A stretch of DNA of 38,768 bases from Gammaproteobacteria bacterium (GTDB taxonomy: Bacteria > Pseudomonadota > Gammaproteobacteria > DSM-19610), in assembly GCA_011374975.1 (NCBI GenBank), contig DRNU01000222.1, forward strand, positions 1-38,768, given 5' to 3'. This document shows, in pieces, positions 17,518-25,036 of the stretch (positions within the stretch are counted from its first letter, which is position 1; each line of letters opens with the position of its first letter). The notes beneath the pieces are model-generated. The model was not told the origin of the DNA. It made no database searches and saw only the letters and a program-made list of their open reading frames with translations. The position numbers and the translations under genes are program-made.

Positions 17518-18500
17518 AGGCCGGCAACCTGCAAATACGCCCCGACGGCCGCCTGCGCCACTTCCTCTCCACCGAGGGACTGACACGCGAATTGCTGACC
17601 GAAATTCTCGACAGCGCGGAATCATTTGCCGGGGTCACCGAGCAGTCGGTCAAGAAAGTCCCCCTGCTGCGCGGCAAAACCATCGTCAACCTGTTTTTCG
17701 AAGCCAGCACCCGCACCCGCACCACCTTCGAGCTGGCCGCCAAACGCCTGTCCGCCGACGTGCTCAACATCAACGTCAACGCTTCCGCCACCACCAAGGG
17801 CGAAACCCTGCTCGATACGCTGCGCAATCTGCAGGCCATGCACATCGACATGTTCGTGGTCCGCCACGCCGACAGCGGCACGGCGCACTTTATTGCGCGT
17901 CACGTGCAACCGCACGTCAGCGTCATCAATGCCGGCGACGGCCGCCATGCGCACCCCACCCAGGCGATGCTGGACATGTTTACCATCCGCCGGGAAAAGG
18001 GCGCCGACTTCGGCCGCCTGACGGTCGCCATTGTCGGCGACATGGCCCACTCGCGCGTGGCCCGCTCGCAGATCCATGCCCTCAACCTGCTCAACACCGG
18101 CGATGTGCGCATCGTCGCGCCGCGCACCCTGATCCCGGCACACGTCGAATCGCTCGGCGTGCGGGTCTTCCACGACCTGCGCGAAGGTCTGCGCGATGCT
18201 GACGTGGTTATCATGCTGCGCCTGCAACGCGAGCGCATGCTGGGGGCGCTGCTGCCCAGCGAACATGAGTACTACCGCCTGTACGGCCTGACCGAGGAAA
18301 AACTCTCCATCGCCAAACCGGATGTCACCGTCATGCACCCCGGCCCCATCAACCGCGGCGTGGAAATGGACTCGCAGGTCGCCGACGGCCCGCAGTCGGT
18401 GATCCTGCAACAGGTCACCTACGGTATCGCGGTACGCATGGCGGTCATGTCCATGGCCATGCAACAGAATACGACGCAGGAAGCCAATGCCCAGACCTGA
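17514..18500 (+). CDS. pyrB: Aspartate carbamoyltransferase catalytic subunit PyrB
   Basis: This 328-residue enzyme condenses carbamoyl phosphate and aspartate, the committed step of pyrimidine synthesis. The carbamoyl-phosphate signature is at residues 65-71 (STRTRTT in [19 protein letters not shown]). The later motifs [29 protein letters not shown] and [15 protein letters not shown] are all in place. I chose the ATG at 17514, which overlaps the pyrR stop as ATGA. A GTG at 17472 would read through the end of pyrR. The next gene encodes a dihydroorotase homologue that looks non-catalytic. This matches the class A ATCase of Pseudomonas, a dodecamer of PyrB with PyrC'. Confidence 0.97.
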   Translation: MKAGNLQIRPDGRLRHFLSTEGLTRELLTEILDSAESFAGVTEQSVKKVPLLRGKTIVNLFFEASTRTRTTFELAAKRLSADVLNINVNASATTKGETLLDTLRNLQAMHIDMFVVRHADSGTAHFIARHVQPHVSVINAGDGRHAHPTQAMLDMFTIRREKGADFGRLTVAIVGDMAHSRVARSQIHALNLLNTGDVRIVAPRTLIPAHVESLGVRVFHDLREGLRDADVVIMLRLQRERMLGALLPSEHEYYRLYGLTEEKLSIAKPDVTVMHPGPINRGVEMDSQVADGPQSVILQQVTYGIAVRMAVMSMAMQQNTTQEANAQT

Positions 18501-19779
18501 TATCACTGTCCGGGGCGGCCGGCTGATCGACCCCTGCAATCACATCGATGCGGTGCTGGACCTGCACATCGCCGACGGCCGCGTGCTGGCGGTCGGCGAC
18601 GCACCGGACGGCTTCCAGGCCGATATCGAGCTGGACGCACGCGGGCTGAACGTCATCCCCGGCCTGATCGACATGCACGCCCGTCTGCGCGAACCCGGAC
18701 AGGAGTTCAAGGCCACCATCGACAGCGAGTGCCGGGCCGCGGCTGCAGGCGGGATCACCACCCTGTGCTGCACGCCGGACACCAACCCGGTCATCGATAC
18801 CCCGGCCGTGGTGGAACTGATCCATCATCGCGCCCAACAGACCGGGGCGGCGCGCGTGGTGGTGGTCGGCGCCCTGACACGCGGGCTGCAAGGTGAACAT
18901 CTGAGTGAAATGGCGGCCTTGCAACAGGCCGGCTGTGTCGGTGTCAGCAACGGGCTGCAGGCGCTGGTATCCACCCGCATCGAGCGGCGTGCTTTCGAAT
19001 ATGCCGCCACCTTCGACCTCACCGTATTCCTGCATGCGGCCGACGCTGCGCTGTCGGCCAACGGCTGCATGCACGAGGGCCACCTGTCCACACGCCTCGG
19101 CCTGCCCGGTATTCCGGAAGCCGCGGAAACAGTTGCCGTGGCGCGCGACCTGGCGCTGATCCAGCAGACCGGCGTGCGCGCCCATTTCTGCCGCCTGACC
19201 ACCCGGCGCGCGGTACGCATGGTGGCGCGCGCACGCTTCGACGATATACCGGTCAGCGCCGATGTTGCCATTCCCAACCTGTATCTCAGCGAGCTGGACA
19301 CCATCGATTTCGGTGCCGACTACCATTTCATCCCGCCACTACGTACCCAGGAAGACCGCGACGGGCTGCGTGAAGGACTGAGCAGCGGCACCCTGACAGC
19401 GCTCTGTTCCGATCATCAACCGCACGAAGCGGATGCCAAGCTGGCACCCTTCCCGGCTACCGAACCCGGCGCCTCGGGCCTGGACACACTGCTGTCGCTG
19501 ACCCTGAAACTGGCCCAGGAAAATTACCTGCTGCTGCCCGACGCCATCGCGCGCGTCACCTGCGGGCCGGCCCAGGTTCTCAACGTGCCCTACGGGGAAC
19601 TTGGCATCGGGCGTGCCGCCGACGTCTGTATTTTCGATCCCGCCGCCACCTGGCAGCTGGATACGGCCAGCATGCACAGCATGGGCAAGAACACGCCGTT
19701 CCTCGGCTGGGAGATGCCGGGCCGGGTACGCTACACGCTGCGCGACGGCCAGATCATTTTCAACCGCGACGACTTATGA
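18487..19779 (+). CDS. pyrC: Dihydroorotase-like PyrC', predicted non-catalytic ATCase partner
   Basis: This 430-residue amidohydrolase-fold protein resembles type I dihydroorotase but lacks several metal ligands. The usual HxH (DLHVHLREPG) reads [10 protein letters not shown], so His64 remains and the second His is Arg66. The SDDG aspartate position reads SNG. The His of the HVST motif is Arg (AHFCRLTT). The HCED-like His (FLHAAD) and the late Asp ([16 protein letters not shown]) remain. [14 protein letters not shown] strongly recalls P. aeruginosa PyrC', which is inactive and holds PyrB in its dodecamer. I therefore predict a structural role, with an active dihydroorotase encoded elsewhere. 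The ORF overlaps pyrB by 14 bases and pyrK by four. Confidence 0.9.
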   Translation: MPRPDITVRGGRLIDPCNHIDAVLDLHIADGRVLAVGDAPDGFQADIELDARGLNVIPGLIDMHARLREPGQEFKATIDSECRAAAAGGITTLCCTPDTNPVIDTPAVVELIHHRAQQTGAARVVVVGALTRGLQGEHLSEMAALQQAGCVGVSNGLQALVSTRIERRAFEYAATFDLTVFLHAADAALSANGCMHEGHLSTRLGLPGIPEAAETVAVARDLALIQQTGVRAHFCRLTTRRAVRMVARARFDDIPVSADVAIPNLYLSELDTIDFGADYHFIPPLRTQEDRDGLREGLSSGTLTALCSDHQPHEADAKLAPFPATEPGASGLDTLLSLTLKLAQENYLLLPDAIARVTCGPAQVLNVPYGELGIGRAADVCIFDPAATWQLDTASMHSMGKNTPFLGWEMPGRVRYTLRDGQIIFNRDDL

Positions 19780-20651
19780 ACGACAAACCCTGGCGAGCCA
19801 CCATCGGCCTGGAATCCGCGCAGGTCATTTCCCACCAGTCCTGTGCCGGTGACCAGTACATCCTGCGCGTACAGGCACCGGAATGTGCCGCCAGCGCCGT
19901 GCCCGGCCAGTTCGCACACCTGGGCTGCGACCCGCAACTGGCCATGCGCCGGCCGATCTCCATCATGCGTTGCGATGCGCAACAGGGCTGGGTGGATTTT
20001 CTGTATAAAGCCGTCGGCAAGGGCACCGGGTTGCTGGCACAGCGCACGCCCGGCGAGACCATCAGCCTGCTGGGCCCTATCGGCCAGCCCTTCAGGCCCG
20101 ACCCGGCGCGCCCGCGCAGCCTGCTGCTGGGTGGTGGCGTGGGCATGCCGCCGATGGTTTTTCTTGCCGAACAGCTGCAACACCAGGGCGGCTTCCAGCC
20201 ACTGGTGCTGCTGGGGTCGGAAGTGCCGTTTCCTTTCACGGAACGCCCGTCGCAGATTATGCTGCCCGGCATACCGGACGGTGTGATCGGCGCAATGCCG
20301 CTACTGGAAGACCTGGGCGTGCCTTCCCGCCTCGCCAGCCTGCAGGGCTACCCGGGTTGCTACGAGGGTTATATTACCGATCTGGCGCGCTGCCGGCTGG
20401 ATGCGCTGGGTGAACAGCAACGCGCAGAGGTGGAAATGTTCGCCTGCGGCCCGCATCCCATGCTGGAAGCCGTCGCCGCGCTGGCACGGGACTACGGACT
20501 GCCCTGCCAGGTATCACTGGAAGAATTCATGGCCTGTGCGGTAGGAGGCTGTGCCGGTTGCGTGGTCGAAGTACAGACGGCGCAGGGCCCGGCAATGAAA
20601 CGCGTGTGCGTCGACGGGCCGGTATTCGATGCTTACTCGGTATTTACGTAG
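19776..20651 (+). CDS. pyrK: PyrK-like FAD/[2Fe-2S] electron transfer subunit (dihydroorotate dehydrogenase B type)
   Basis: This 291-residue flavoprotein of the ferredoxin-reductase fold has an FAD-binding RRPISIM motif (about residues 58-64) and a nucleotide-binding LLLGGGVGMPPMVFLAEQL. MFACGPHPMLEAV follows, then a C-terminal [2Fe-2S] motif with cysteines in MACAVGGCAGC and a fourth in MKRVC. In class 1B enzymes PyrK passes electrons from the PyrDB catalytic subunit to NAD. No pyrD lies in the window, so its partner is unknown; it could serve a PyrD elsewhere or another oxidoreductase. It overlaps pyrC' by four bases and ends the operon before a hairpin-forming repeat. Confidence 0.82.
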   Translation: MNDKPWRATIGLESAQVISHQSCAGDQYILRVQAPECAASAVPGQFAHLGCDPQLAMRRPISIMRCDAQQGWVDFLYKAVGKGTGLLAQRTPGETISLLGPIGQPFRPDPARPRSLLLGGGVGMPPMVFLAEQLQHQGGFQPLVLLGSEVPFPFTERPSQIMLPGIPDGVIGAMPLLEDLGVPSRLASLQGYPGCYEGYITDLARCRLDALGEQQRAEVEMFACGPHPMLEAVAALARDYGLPCQVSLEEFMACAVGGCAGCVVEVQTAQGPAMKRVCVDGPVFDAYSVFT

Positions 20652-20703
20652 CGGCTAACCCGGTCGGGCCAGCATCAGTCTGGCTGGTTTTTATAAACAC
20701 TAT

Positions 20704-20770
20704 CTCTCGCCAAGACGCAAAGACCGCAAAGATTTTTCTTTCCTTTGCGATCTTTGCGCCCTGGCGAGAG
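20704..20770. repeat. Imperfect inverted repeat (28-bp arms) between pyrK and pilU
   Basis: Arms 20704-20731 and 20743-20770 match at 25 of 28 positions when one is reverse-complemented. The 11-base loop is T-rich. Each arm contains two tandem CGCAAAG-type modules and ends in CTCTCGCCA. It lies in the 168-base gap between the convergent genes pyrK and pilU, where it could fold on either transcript and limit read-through. No T-tract follows the stem. Similar CTTTGCG-module palindromes occur dispersed in other genomes as I recall, so this is probably a repeat-family copy. Confidence 0.75.
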
Positions 20771-20819
20771 CATAAACAGCACTGACAAAAAGACCACCCG
20801 AAAACCTGATCCCGCCGGC

Positions 20820-21932
20820 TCAGGACTCGACCAGGGTCACACCTTCCAGCGCATTCTCGGCATCCAGGTCGCTGTCTTTCAGCTTGATCATCAGGCGCAC
20901 TTCGTTGGCCGAATCGGCGTAGTGGATAGCGTCGTCCTGGGTAATCTCCCCGTCGCGGTACAGCTCGTACAGGGCCTGGTCGAAGGTCTTCATGCCCTGC
21001 TGGTTGGAGCGCTTCATCAGTTCCTTGAGCTTGTGCACCTCACCCTTGCGAATCAGGTCCGCCGCCAGCGGGGTATTGATCAGCACCTCGACCGCAACCT
21101 GGCGCCCCTTGCCATCCGGTGTGGGGATCAACTGCTGGGCCAGGATCGCTTTCAGGTTCAGAGAAAGGTCCATCAGCAACTGGTCACGGCGGTCTTCCGG
21201 GAAAAAGTTGATAATGCGGTCCATCGCCTGGTTGGAGTTATTGGCATGCAGGGTCGCCAGGCACAGGTGCCCGGTTTCCGCAAAGGCAATCGCGTGGTCC
21301 ATGGTCTCGCGGGTACGGATCTCGCCGATCAGGATAACGTCAGGGGCCTGGCGCAGGGTATTCTTGAGCGCCACACCGAAAGATTCGGTATCGATACCCA
21401 CCTCGCGCTGGGTCACGATACAACCGGCGTGCTGGTGGATATATTCGATCGGGTCCTCGATGGTGATGATGTGCCCGGTACTGTTGTTGTTGCGGTAACC
21501 GATCATCGAGGCCAGCGAGGTGGATTTACCGGTGCCGGTGGCGCCGACAAAAATAATCAGGCCGCGCTTGGTCATGGCCAGGTTCTTGATACTCGGCGGC
21601 AGGTTCAACTCCTCGATGGTAGGAATCCTGGTCTCTATGCGACGCAGCACCATTCCACAGTGATTGCGCTGGTAGAACGCGCTGACACGGAAACGACCGA
21701 CACCCGAGGCGCTGATGGCAAAGTTGCACTCGTGGTCGAGTTCGAACTCCTGGCGCTGCTGGGCGTTCATGACACTCAGCACCACTTCGCGCGCCTGCTC
21801 GGGTGTCAGCGTCGATTGCGACACCGGCTTGATGCGCCCGTTGACCTTCATACTGGGCGGCATGCCCGCGGTGATGAACAGGTCAGAGCCCTGCTTGTGA
21901 ACCAATAGCTTGAGTAAAGAATTAAAATCCAT
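20820..21932 (-). CDS. pilU: PilU, PilT-like type IV pilus retraction ATPase
   Basis: This 370-residue secretion-type hexameric ATPase assists PilT in pilus retraction at the inner-membrane base of the pilus. The N-terminal PAS-like half (SDLFITAGMPPSMKVNGRIKP) precedes Walker A GATGTGKST (Lys136). The Asp box (IITIEDPIEYIH), Walker B (DVILIGEIRTRETM) and His box (HLCLATLHANNS) follow. The motif AADLIRKGEVHKLKELM and the acidic C-terminal tail (KLKDSDLDAENALEG) are typical of PilU rather than PilT. It starts 24 bases downstream of pilT and is presumably co-transcribed with it. Confidence 0.95.
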   Translation of the reverse strand: MDFNSLLKLLVHKQGSDLFITAGMPPSMKVNGRIKPVSQSTLTPEQAREVVLSVMNAQQRQEFELDHECNFAISASGVGRFRVSAFYQRNHCGMVLRRIETRIPTIEELNLPPSIKNLAMTKRGLIIFVGATGTGKSTSLASMIGYRNNNSTGHIITIEDPIEYIHQHAGCIVTQREVGIDTESFGVALKNTLRQAPDVILIGEIRTRETMDHAIAFAETGHLCLATLHANNSNQAMDRIINFFPEDRRDQLLMDLSLNLKAILAQQLIPTPDGKGRQVAVEVLINTPLAADLIRKGEVHKLKELMKRSNQQGMKTFDQALYELYRDGEITQDDAIHYADSANEVRLMIKLKDSDLDAENALEGVTLVES

Positions 21933-21956
21933 CGTGTATCCCGGTTGCTCGATTAT

Positions 21957-22994
21957 CTAGCTGAACTGTTCTTTGTTCATGGCCTTGGAGCGGGCATCAA
22001 GCCGGCTGATCTGGCCACGCTGCATCAGTTCCTGGAGGTTCTGGTCGAGCGTCTGCATGCCGACTGCCTGGCCGGTCTGGATGGCGGAGTACATCTGCGC
22101 AACCTTGTCTTCACGAATCAGGTTACGGATAGCCGGTGTACCAATCATGATTTCGTGTGCGGCGATACGGCCACCGCCGGTTTTCTTCAGCAGTGTCTGG
22201 GCGATAACCGCGCGCAGCGATTCCGACAGCATGGAACGCACCATGGTTTTCTCAGCGGCCGGGAACACATCGATAATACGGTCGATCGTCTTGGCTGCCG
22301 AACTGGTATGCAGGGTGCCGAACACCAGGTGGCCGGTTTCGGCCGCGGTCAGCGCCAGGCGGATGGTCTCCAGGTCACGCAACTCACCGACCAGGATAAT
22401 ATCGGGATCTTCACGCAGTGCCGAGCGCAACGCTTCGTTGAAGCCATGCGTATCGCGATGCACCTCGCGCTGGTTGACCAGGCACTTTTTACTTTCATGC
22501 ACGAATTCGATGGGATCCTCGATGGTGAGGATATGCTCGAAGCGCTCGTTATTGACATGGTCAATCATGGCCGCCAGTGTGGTGGATTTGCCGGAACCGG
22601 TCGGCCCGGTCACCAGCACGATACCGCGCGGCTGGTCGGCGATGTCCTTGAAACTGGCCGGTGCACCCAGCTCTTCCAGCGTCAGGATGGTCGACGGGAT
22701 GGTACGAAACACCCCGCCCGCGCCGCGGTTGTGGTTAAAGGCGTTGACACGGAAGCGCGCCAGGTTGGGAATTTCGAAGGAGAAGTCGGTCTCCAGAAAC
22801 TCCTCGAAGTCCTTGCGCTGCTTGTCGTTCATGATGTCGTAGATCAGACTGTGCACGGTCTTGTGGTCCAGCGCCGGCACATTGATACGGCGAATATCGC
22901 CGTCCACACGAATCATGGGCGGCAAACCTGCGGAAATATGCAGGTCAGAGGCGTTGTTCTTGACGCTAAAGGCAAGTAATTCAGCAATATCCAT
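21957..22994 (-). CDS. pilT: PilT, type IV pilus retraction ATPase
   Basis: This 345-residue ATPase (P. aeruginosa 344) depolymerises the pilus to power twitching. Key parts are SDLHISAGLPPMIRVDGDI, Walker A at residues 130-138 (GPTGSGKST, Lys136), HILTIEDPIEFVH, Walker B DIILVGELRD, and the His box VFGTLHTSSA. The AIRNLIRE element needed for PilT retraction is present as AIRNLIREDK. The ATG at 22994 has GGGA eight bases upstream. The frame stays open far upstream across proC, but that part is antisense shadow. The gene is divergent from proC with 166 bases between. Confidence 0.97.
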   Translation of the reverse strand: MDIAELLAFSVKNNASDLHISAGLPPMIRVDGDIRRINVPALDHKTVHSLIYDIMNDKQRKDFEEFLETDFSFEIPNLARFRVNAFNHNRGAGGVFRTIPSTILTLEELGAPASFKDIADQPRGIVLVTGPTGSGKSTTLAAMIDHVNNERFEHILTIEDPIEFVHESKKCLVNQREVHRDTHGFNEALRSALREDPDIILVGELRDLETIRLALTAAETGHLVFGTLHTSSAAKTIDRIIDVFPAAEKTMVRSMLSESLRAVIAQTLLKKTGGGRIAAHEIMIGTPAIRNLIREDKVAQMYSAIQTGQAVGMQTLDQNLQELMQRGQISRLDARSKAMNKEQFS

Positions 22995-23160
22995 TGCGTG
23001 TTCCCTATTGATAGTTCTGGAATTCCATATCGTCAGCCGGCTGCATAACTTGACCTTTTTACGCGCCGGACCCGGCAAGTATAGACCTGTGCACGGTATA
23101 CGAGGCTGCCTGGCGTCCGGAGCTTGTATCAGGCATTTATGATCCTGTATTGTCTGCGCC

Positions 23161-23988
23161 ATGAAAAACAAGCAACTTGCCTTTATCGGCGCCGGCAATA
23201 TGGCGCGTAGTCTGATCGGCGGCCTGATCGCGGATGGCTGGGATCCTGCCGCCATTTCGGTCGCGGACCCTGACAAAGAGCAGCTGGCGACGCTGGCAGC
23301 CCTGTTCCAGGTACATACCGACCCCGACAACCACAAGGTCGCGGAAAACAGCGATGTGGTCATTCTGGCGGTCAAACCCCAGGTGATGCGTGTTGTGGCC
23401 AGGGACCTGGCCGCCAGCGTGCAACAACACCAGCCACTGGTCATTTCCATTGCCGCAGGCATTCGTGCCACCGACCTCGAGCGCTGGCTCGGCGGCAACT
23501 GCCCGCTGGTACGCTGCATGCCGAATACCCCGGCACTGGTGCAAAGCGGCATTACCGCGCTGTTTTGCAACCCGCATGTCAGCACTGAACAGAAGGATCT
23601 GGCCGAAACCGTCATGCGCGCTGTCGGGCTTGCGCTGTGGGTGGACGATGAAGACCTGATGGATGCCGTCACCGCCCTGTCCGGCAGCGGCCCCGCGTAC
23701 ATCTTCCTGATCATCGAAGCCATGCAGGAAGCCGGCGAGGAACTCGGCCTGGAAGAAAAAACCGCGCGCCTGCTGGCCCTGCAAACCGCATTCGGCGCAG
23801 CCAAAATGGCGCTGGAGAGCCGCGACGACGCTGCCACACTGCGCCAACGCGTAACCTCTCCCGGCGGCACCACCGAACGCGCCCTTGCCGTGCTCGAAAA
23901 CGGCGGCCTCAGAAACCTTTTTAATGACGCCCTGCGCGCCGCCCGGGACCGCTCCCGCGAGCTTGCACAGCAGCTCGGAGCCGAATAA
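23161..23988 (+). CDS. proC: Pyrroline-5-carboxylate reductase ProC
   Basis: This 275-residue enzyme makes the last step of proline synthesis, reducing pyrroline-5-carboxylate with NAD(P)H. The N-terminal Rossmann motif is FIGAGNMARSLIGGL, followed by VILAVKPQVM, VRCMPNTPALV and the substrate-site signature ALSGSGPAYIFLIIEAM. The C-terminal VTSPGGTTERAL is also diagnostic. No good ribosome binding site precedes the ATG. The stop overlaps the yggT start (TAATG). In Pseudomonas yggS lies between pilT and proC; here there are only 166 non-coding bases, where I see no convincing promoter or repeat. Confidence 0.97.
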   Translation: MKNKQLAFIGAGNMARSLIGGLIADGWDPAAISVADPDKEQLATLAALFQVHTDPDNHKVAENSDVVILAVKPQVMRVVARDLAASVQQHQPLVISIAAGIRATDLERWLGGNCPLVRCMPNTPALVQSGITALFCNPHVSTEQKDLAETVMRAVGLALWVDDEDLMDAVTALSGSGPAYIFLIIEAMQEAGEELGLEEKTARLLALQTAFGAAKMALESRDDAATLRQRVTSPGGTTERALAVLENGGLRNLFNDALRAARDRSRELAQQLGAE

Positions 23989-24557
23989 TGGGCAACAACT
24001 ACGTCACCAACCCCATAGAATTCCTGATCAACACCCTGTTCGGGCTGTATATCCTGCTGATCATGCTGCGTTTCCTGCTGGCCGTGGTACGTGCCGATTT
24101 CTACAACCCGGTCAGCCAGTTCCTGGTCAAGGCCACCAACCCGCCGCTGCTGCCGCTGCGCCGCATCATCCCCGGTTTTGGCAAAATCGACACCGCCTCG
24201 CTGGTGCTGATGCTGGCACTACAGATGCTCATGCTGCTGCTGATCGTGCTGCTGCGCGGTGTGCCGGTCTCCATCACCGGGCTGCTGATACTGTCCCTGG
24301 CCGAGCTGATCGGGTTGCTGCTGAATGTCTTCCTGTTCTCGATTTTCATCCAGATCATCATCAGCTGGGTGAACCCGGGCACCTACAACCCGGTTATTTC
24401 CCTGCTGTACAGCCTCACCGAGCCGGTACTGCGCCCGTGCCGGCGCCTGATTCCGCCCATCTCCGGCCTCGATCTCTCGCCGCTGGTGGCGCTGATCGGC
24501 ATCCAGCTGGCCAAAATGCTGTTGCTTCCCCCGCTGCACCAGCTGGCTACGCTCTGA
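23988..24557 (+). CDS. yggT: YggT family integral membrane protein
   Basis: This 189-residue protein consists of two YGGT domains, each with two hydrophobic helices. The first runs from about residues 10-90 (LFGLYILLIMLRFLLAVVRADFYNPVSQ). The second runs from about 105-185 (IFIQIIISWVNPGTYNPVISLLYSLTEPVLRP). The repeated pattern of RADFYNP / VNPGTYNP followed by a Pro-Leu-Arg-Pro segment is the family signature. It is an inner-membrane protein of uncertain role, linked in the literature to osmotic or potassium homeostasis and, in other lineages, to division. It overlaps proC by one base, the usual proC-yggT-yggU arrangement. Confidence 0.93.
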   Translation: MGNNYVTNPIEFLINTLFGLYILLIMLRFLLAVVRADFYNPVSQFLVKATNPPLLPLRRIIPGFGKIDTASLVLMLALQMLMLLLIVLLRGVPVSITGLLILSLAELIGLLLNVFLFSIFIQIIISWVNPGTYNPVISLLYSLTEPVLRPCRRLIPPISGLDLSPLVALIGIQLAKMLLLPPLHQLATL

Positions 24558-24567
24558 CCCGTAAACC

Positions 24568-24864
24568 GTGCCTGCACCCTGGTATCACTGGCAGGACGGC
24601 AAACTGATCCTCGACATCCGCGTGCAGCCCCGCGCCAGCCACGATGAAATCGCCGGCACGCTCGACGGACGCCTGAAAATCCGCCTCACCGCCCCGCCGG
24701 TCGATGGCAAGGCCAACCAGACCCTGTTGAAATTTCTTGCAAAACTTTGCGCCGTCAGCAAAAGCCAGGTCACCCTGCTGTCCGGACCAGGCAGCCGCAA
24801 CAAGCGCGTTGCCATCAGCGCGCCGAAAAAACTGCCCGCCGGTGTCGAACCGCCCGAAATGTGA
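24568..24864 (+). CDS. yggU: YggU family protein (DUF167)
   Basis: This 98-residue protein matches the DUF167/YggU family (E. coli about 96). The signature LDIRVQPRASHDEIAGTLDG is followed by KIRLTAPPVDGKANQTLLKFLAK and VTLLSGPGSRNKRVAI. The function of the family is unknown; the fold is a small alpha/beta domain. The start is GTG at 24568, ten bases after the yggT stop, and no better start exists in frame. It completes the conserved proC-yggT-yggU group and is followed by 172 bases containing a candidate FliA promoter. Confidence 0.93.
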   Translation: MPAPWYHWQDGKLILDIRVQPRASHDEIAGTLDGRLKIRLTAPPVDGKANQTLLKFLAKLCAVSKSQVTLLSGPGSRNKRVAISAPKKLPAGVEPPEM

Positions 24865-24933
24865 CCGGGTTCACAGCATGCAGCCCCGGCCGGGGTTCAC
24901 TCTGGGCTCTCGCTAACCATTTAAAAACAGGAC

Positions 24934-24960
24934 TAAAGACACCCTCCCGGTGGCCGCTAG
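24934..24960 (+). promoter_or_regulatory. Candidate FliA (sigma-28) promoter of the dynamin-like gene
   Basis: TAAAGACA (24934-24941), an exact 11-base spacer and GCCGCTAG (24953-24960) resemble the flagellar sigma-28 consensus TAAAGTTT-N11-GCCGATAA. Eleven of 16 positions match, including TAAAG and GCCG-TA. Transcription would begin near 24967, giving a leader of about 70 bases. A CCCCGGCCGGGG palindrome (24884-24895) sits upstream. The match is seen directly; use by FliA is inference. Confidence 0.5.
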
Positions 24961-25036
24961 GATTGACGGATGCGCACGGGGTGCGTCGCCGCCCGTTGCC
25001 GACGGGAAACCAACAATAAACTGCAGGGAAAATTGC

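Noticed and set aside
22970-23160. Sigma-70 promoters in the pilT-proC gap (TATACT on minus, TTGACC and TATACG on plus)
   Set aside because: Single boxes exist, but no pair has a spacing near 17 bases.
22995-23873. Upstream in-frame extension of pilT by about 290 codons
   Set aside because: It runs antisense through proC. PilT homologues start at MDIAELLAFS, which has a ribosome binding site.
24884-24895. CCCCGGCCGGGG palindrome upstream of the dynamin-like gene as a separate regulatory site
   Set aside because: Short GC-only palindromes are expected by chance in DNA of this composition, and I see no second copy or link to a promoter.
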